Below, piece by piece: positions 63,240-64,000 of a stretch of 64,000 nucleotides of DNA. Every line of letters begins with the position of its first letter. The stretch's first letter is position 1. The stretch spans positions 152,742,101-152,806,100 of the forward strand of contig CM019065.1 in NCBI GenBank assembly GCA_009667805.1, given 5' to 3'. Position numbers and translations under genes: made by a program. The notes beneath the pieces were generated by a model. It was not told the origin of the DNA. It saw only the letters and a list, made by a program, of their open reading frames with translations, and made no database searches. Source of the stretch: Leptobrachium leishanense (Eukaryota; Chordata; Amphibia; Anura; Megophryidae).

Positions 63240-63895
63240 CTGCATTGTTTTTTTCTTGTTGTGAATGCCTGTGCCAGGCTCATCCACCTCACCTCCTGCA
63301 CCTCTCACACCTCCCCCCCTTCTCAGTCTCTACACTGGCTCCGTTTCCTTTTATAATCCAATTCAAAATACTGGTGCTCACGTATAATGCACTCCATAAC
63401 CACGCTCCTACCTACATCTCCTCCCTTGTTAGCGGTCATATCCTGTCCCGACCACTTCGCTCGGCCAATGATCTGATATCAGTTCCTCGTATCCGAACCC
63501 CCAACTCCCGCCTTCAGGACTTCTCTCGAGCTGCCCCCTTTCTATGGATCTCCCTCCCCCACAACATCAGACTCTCTCTGTGTCTCCAGTCCTTCAAGAA
63601 GTGTCTGAAAACACATTACTTATGCGAATCCTATTGCCTCACTCCATAACTTCACCACTGTTTATTTCTCCCACCATCTTCCCACACAGCCCACATGCAC
63701 CCCGTTACTTCAGGTTCTCTATTTCCCCTCACCTAGTGTGTCACCTCTCTCCTCTTAGATTGTAAGCTCTCGAGCAGGGTCCTTTCTCCTACTGTTCTGT
63801 GTGTCTAACTTGTATGTATATGGTTATCCTCTCTTACCCATTGTACAGCGCTACAGAACTTGTTAGCGTTTATAAAAAGTTGTCACTGTAAGGCA
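63240..63895 (+). mobile_element. L2-like LINE, 3' part
   Basis: The ORF 63206-63649 reads IQFKILVLTYNALHNHAPTY, SGHILSRPLRSANDL, TPNSRLQDFSRAAPFLW and LPHNIRLSLCLQSFKKCL, the L2-clade C-terminus. It is followed by the L2 tail (ATTGTAAGCTCTCGAGCAGG to about 63890). This copy is less broken than that at 49845. Confidence 0.85.
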
Positions 63896-64000
63896 TGTAT
63901 CTATCATGTGTACGTTGTTGTTTATAATTGCTTATAATGATGGACACGTGGTTTTGCATTTTAGATTGAAGATGGGTTTATAGTTGAAATTTTTAAATTT

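Overview
The window is vertebrate genomic DNA, most likely from a frog. It contains two multi-exon protein genes with long introns, human-like splice signals and many transposable elements of types common in amphibians (Tc1, hAT-like and Harbinger-like MITEs, L1/Tx1-like and L2-like LINEs, and a Gmr1-like Ty3/gypsy element). Placing it in Anura is inference from repeat content. The vertebrate origin is certain from the genes.

Layout: 1.27-10.19 kb (+) holds the last eight coding exons of POLD2, the B subunit of DNA polymerase delta. Its N-terminal exons lie to the left of the window. 13.77-53.86 kb (-) holds a complete AEBP1 (ACLP) coding region in 20 exons that splice in one frame to 1,221 residues: signal peptide, Lys/Pro-rich and Glu-rich repeat region, discoidin domain, M14 carboxypeptidase-like domain, transthyretin-like domain, Thr-rich tail. 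The two genes are convergent (tail to tail), as they are in human 7p13. From 53.9 kb to the right end I see only repeats, apart from a possible non-coding first exon of AEBP1 near 58 kb.

Mobile DNA: the AEBP1 intron at 28.7-38.3 kb carries a 6.9-kb LTR retrotransposon (28857-35770). It has near-identical LTRs, a SCAN-like capsid region, and integrase placed before reverse transcriptase, the Gmr1-type order. Its reading frames are broken in several places, and it sits inside an older hAT-type MITE. The intron at 38.4-43.8 kb has a Tc1 element (41686-43318) with an uninterrupted transposase and 222-bp inverted repeats. Three copies of a 1.6-1.8-kb LINE-like retroposon, all on the + strand, lie at about 22.06, 39.27 and 61.52 kb. 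They share a small ORF with a matching end. About eight CpG-rich, TIR-bearing MITEs (several with TTA/TAA duplications), several hAT-type hairpin MITEs with 8-bp duplications, a family with GGGTTATTC termini, and L2 and L1/Tx1 remnants fill most of the remaining introns and the right flank.

The two genes are functionally unrelated: POLD2 acts in nuclear DNA replication and repair, and AEBP1 is a secreted collagen-associated matrix protein. They are linked here only by conserved synteny.
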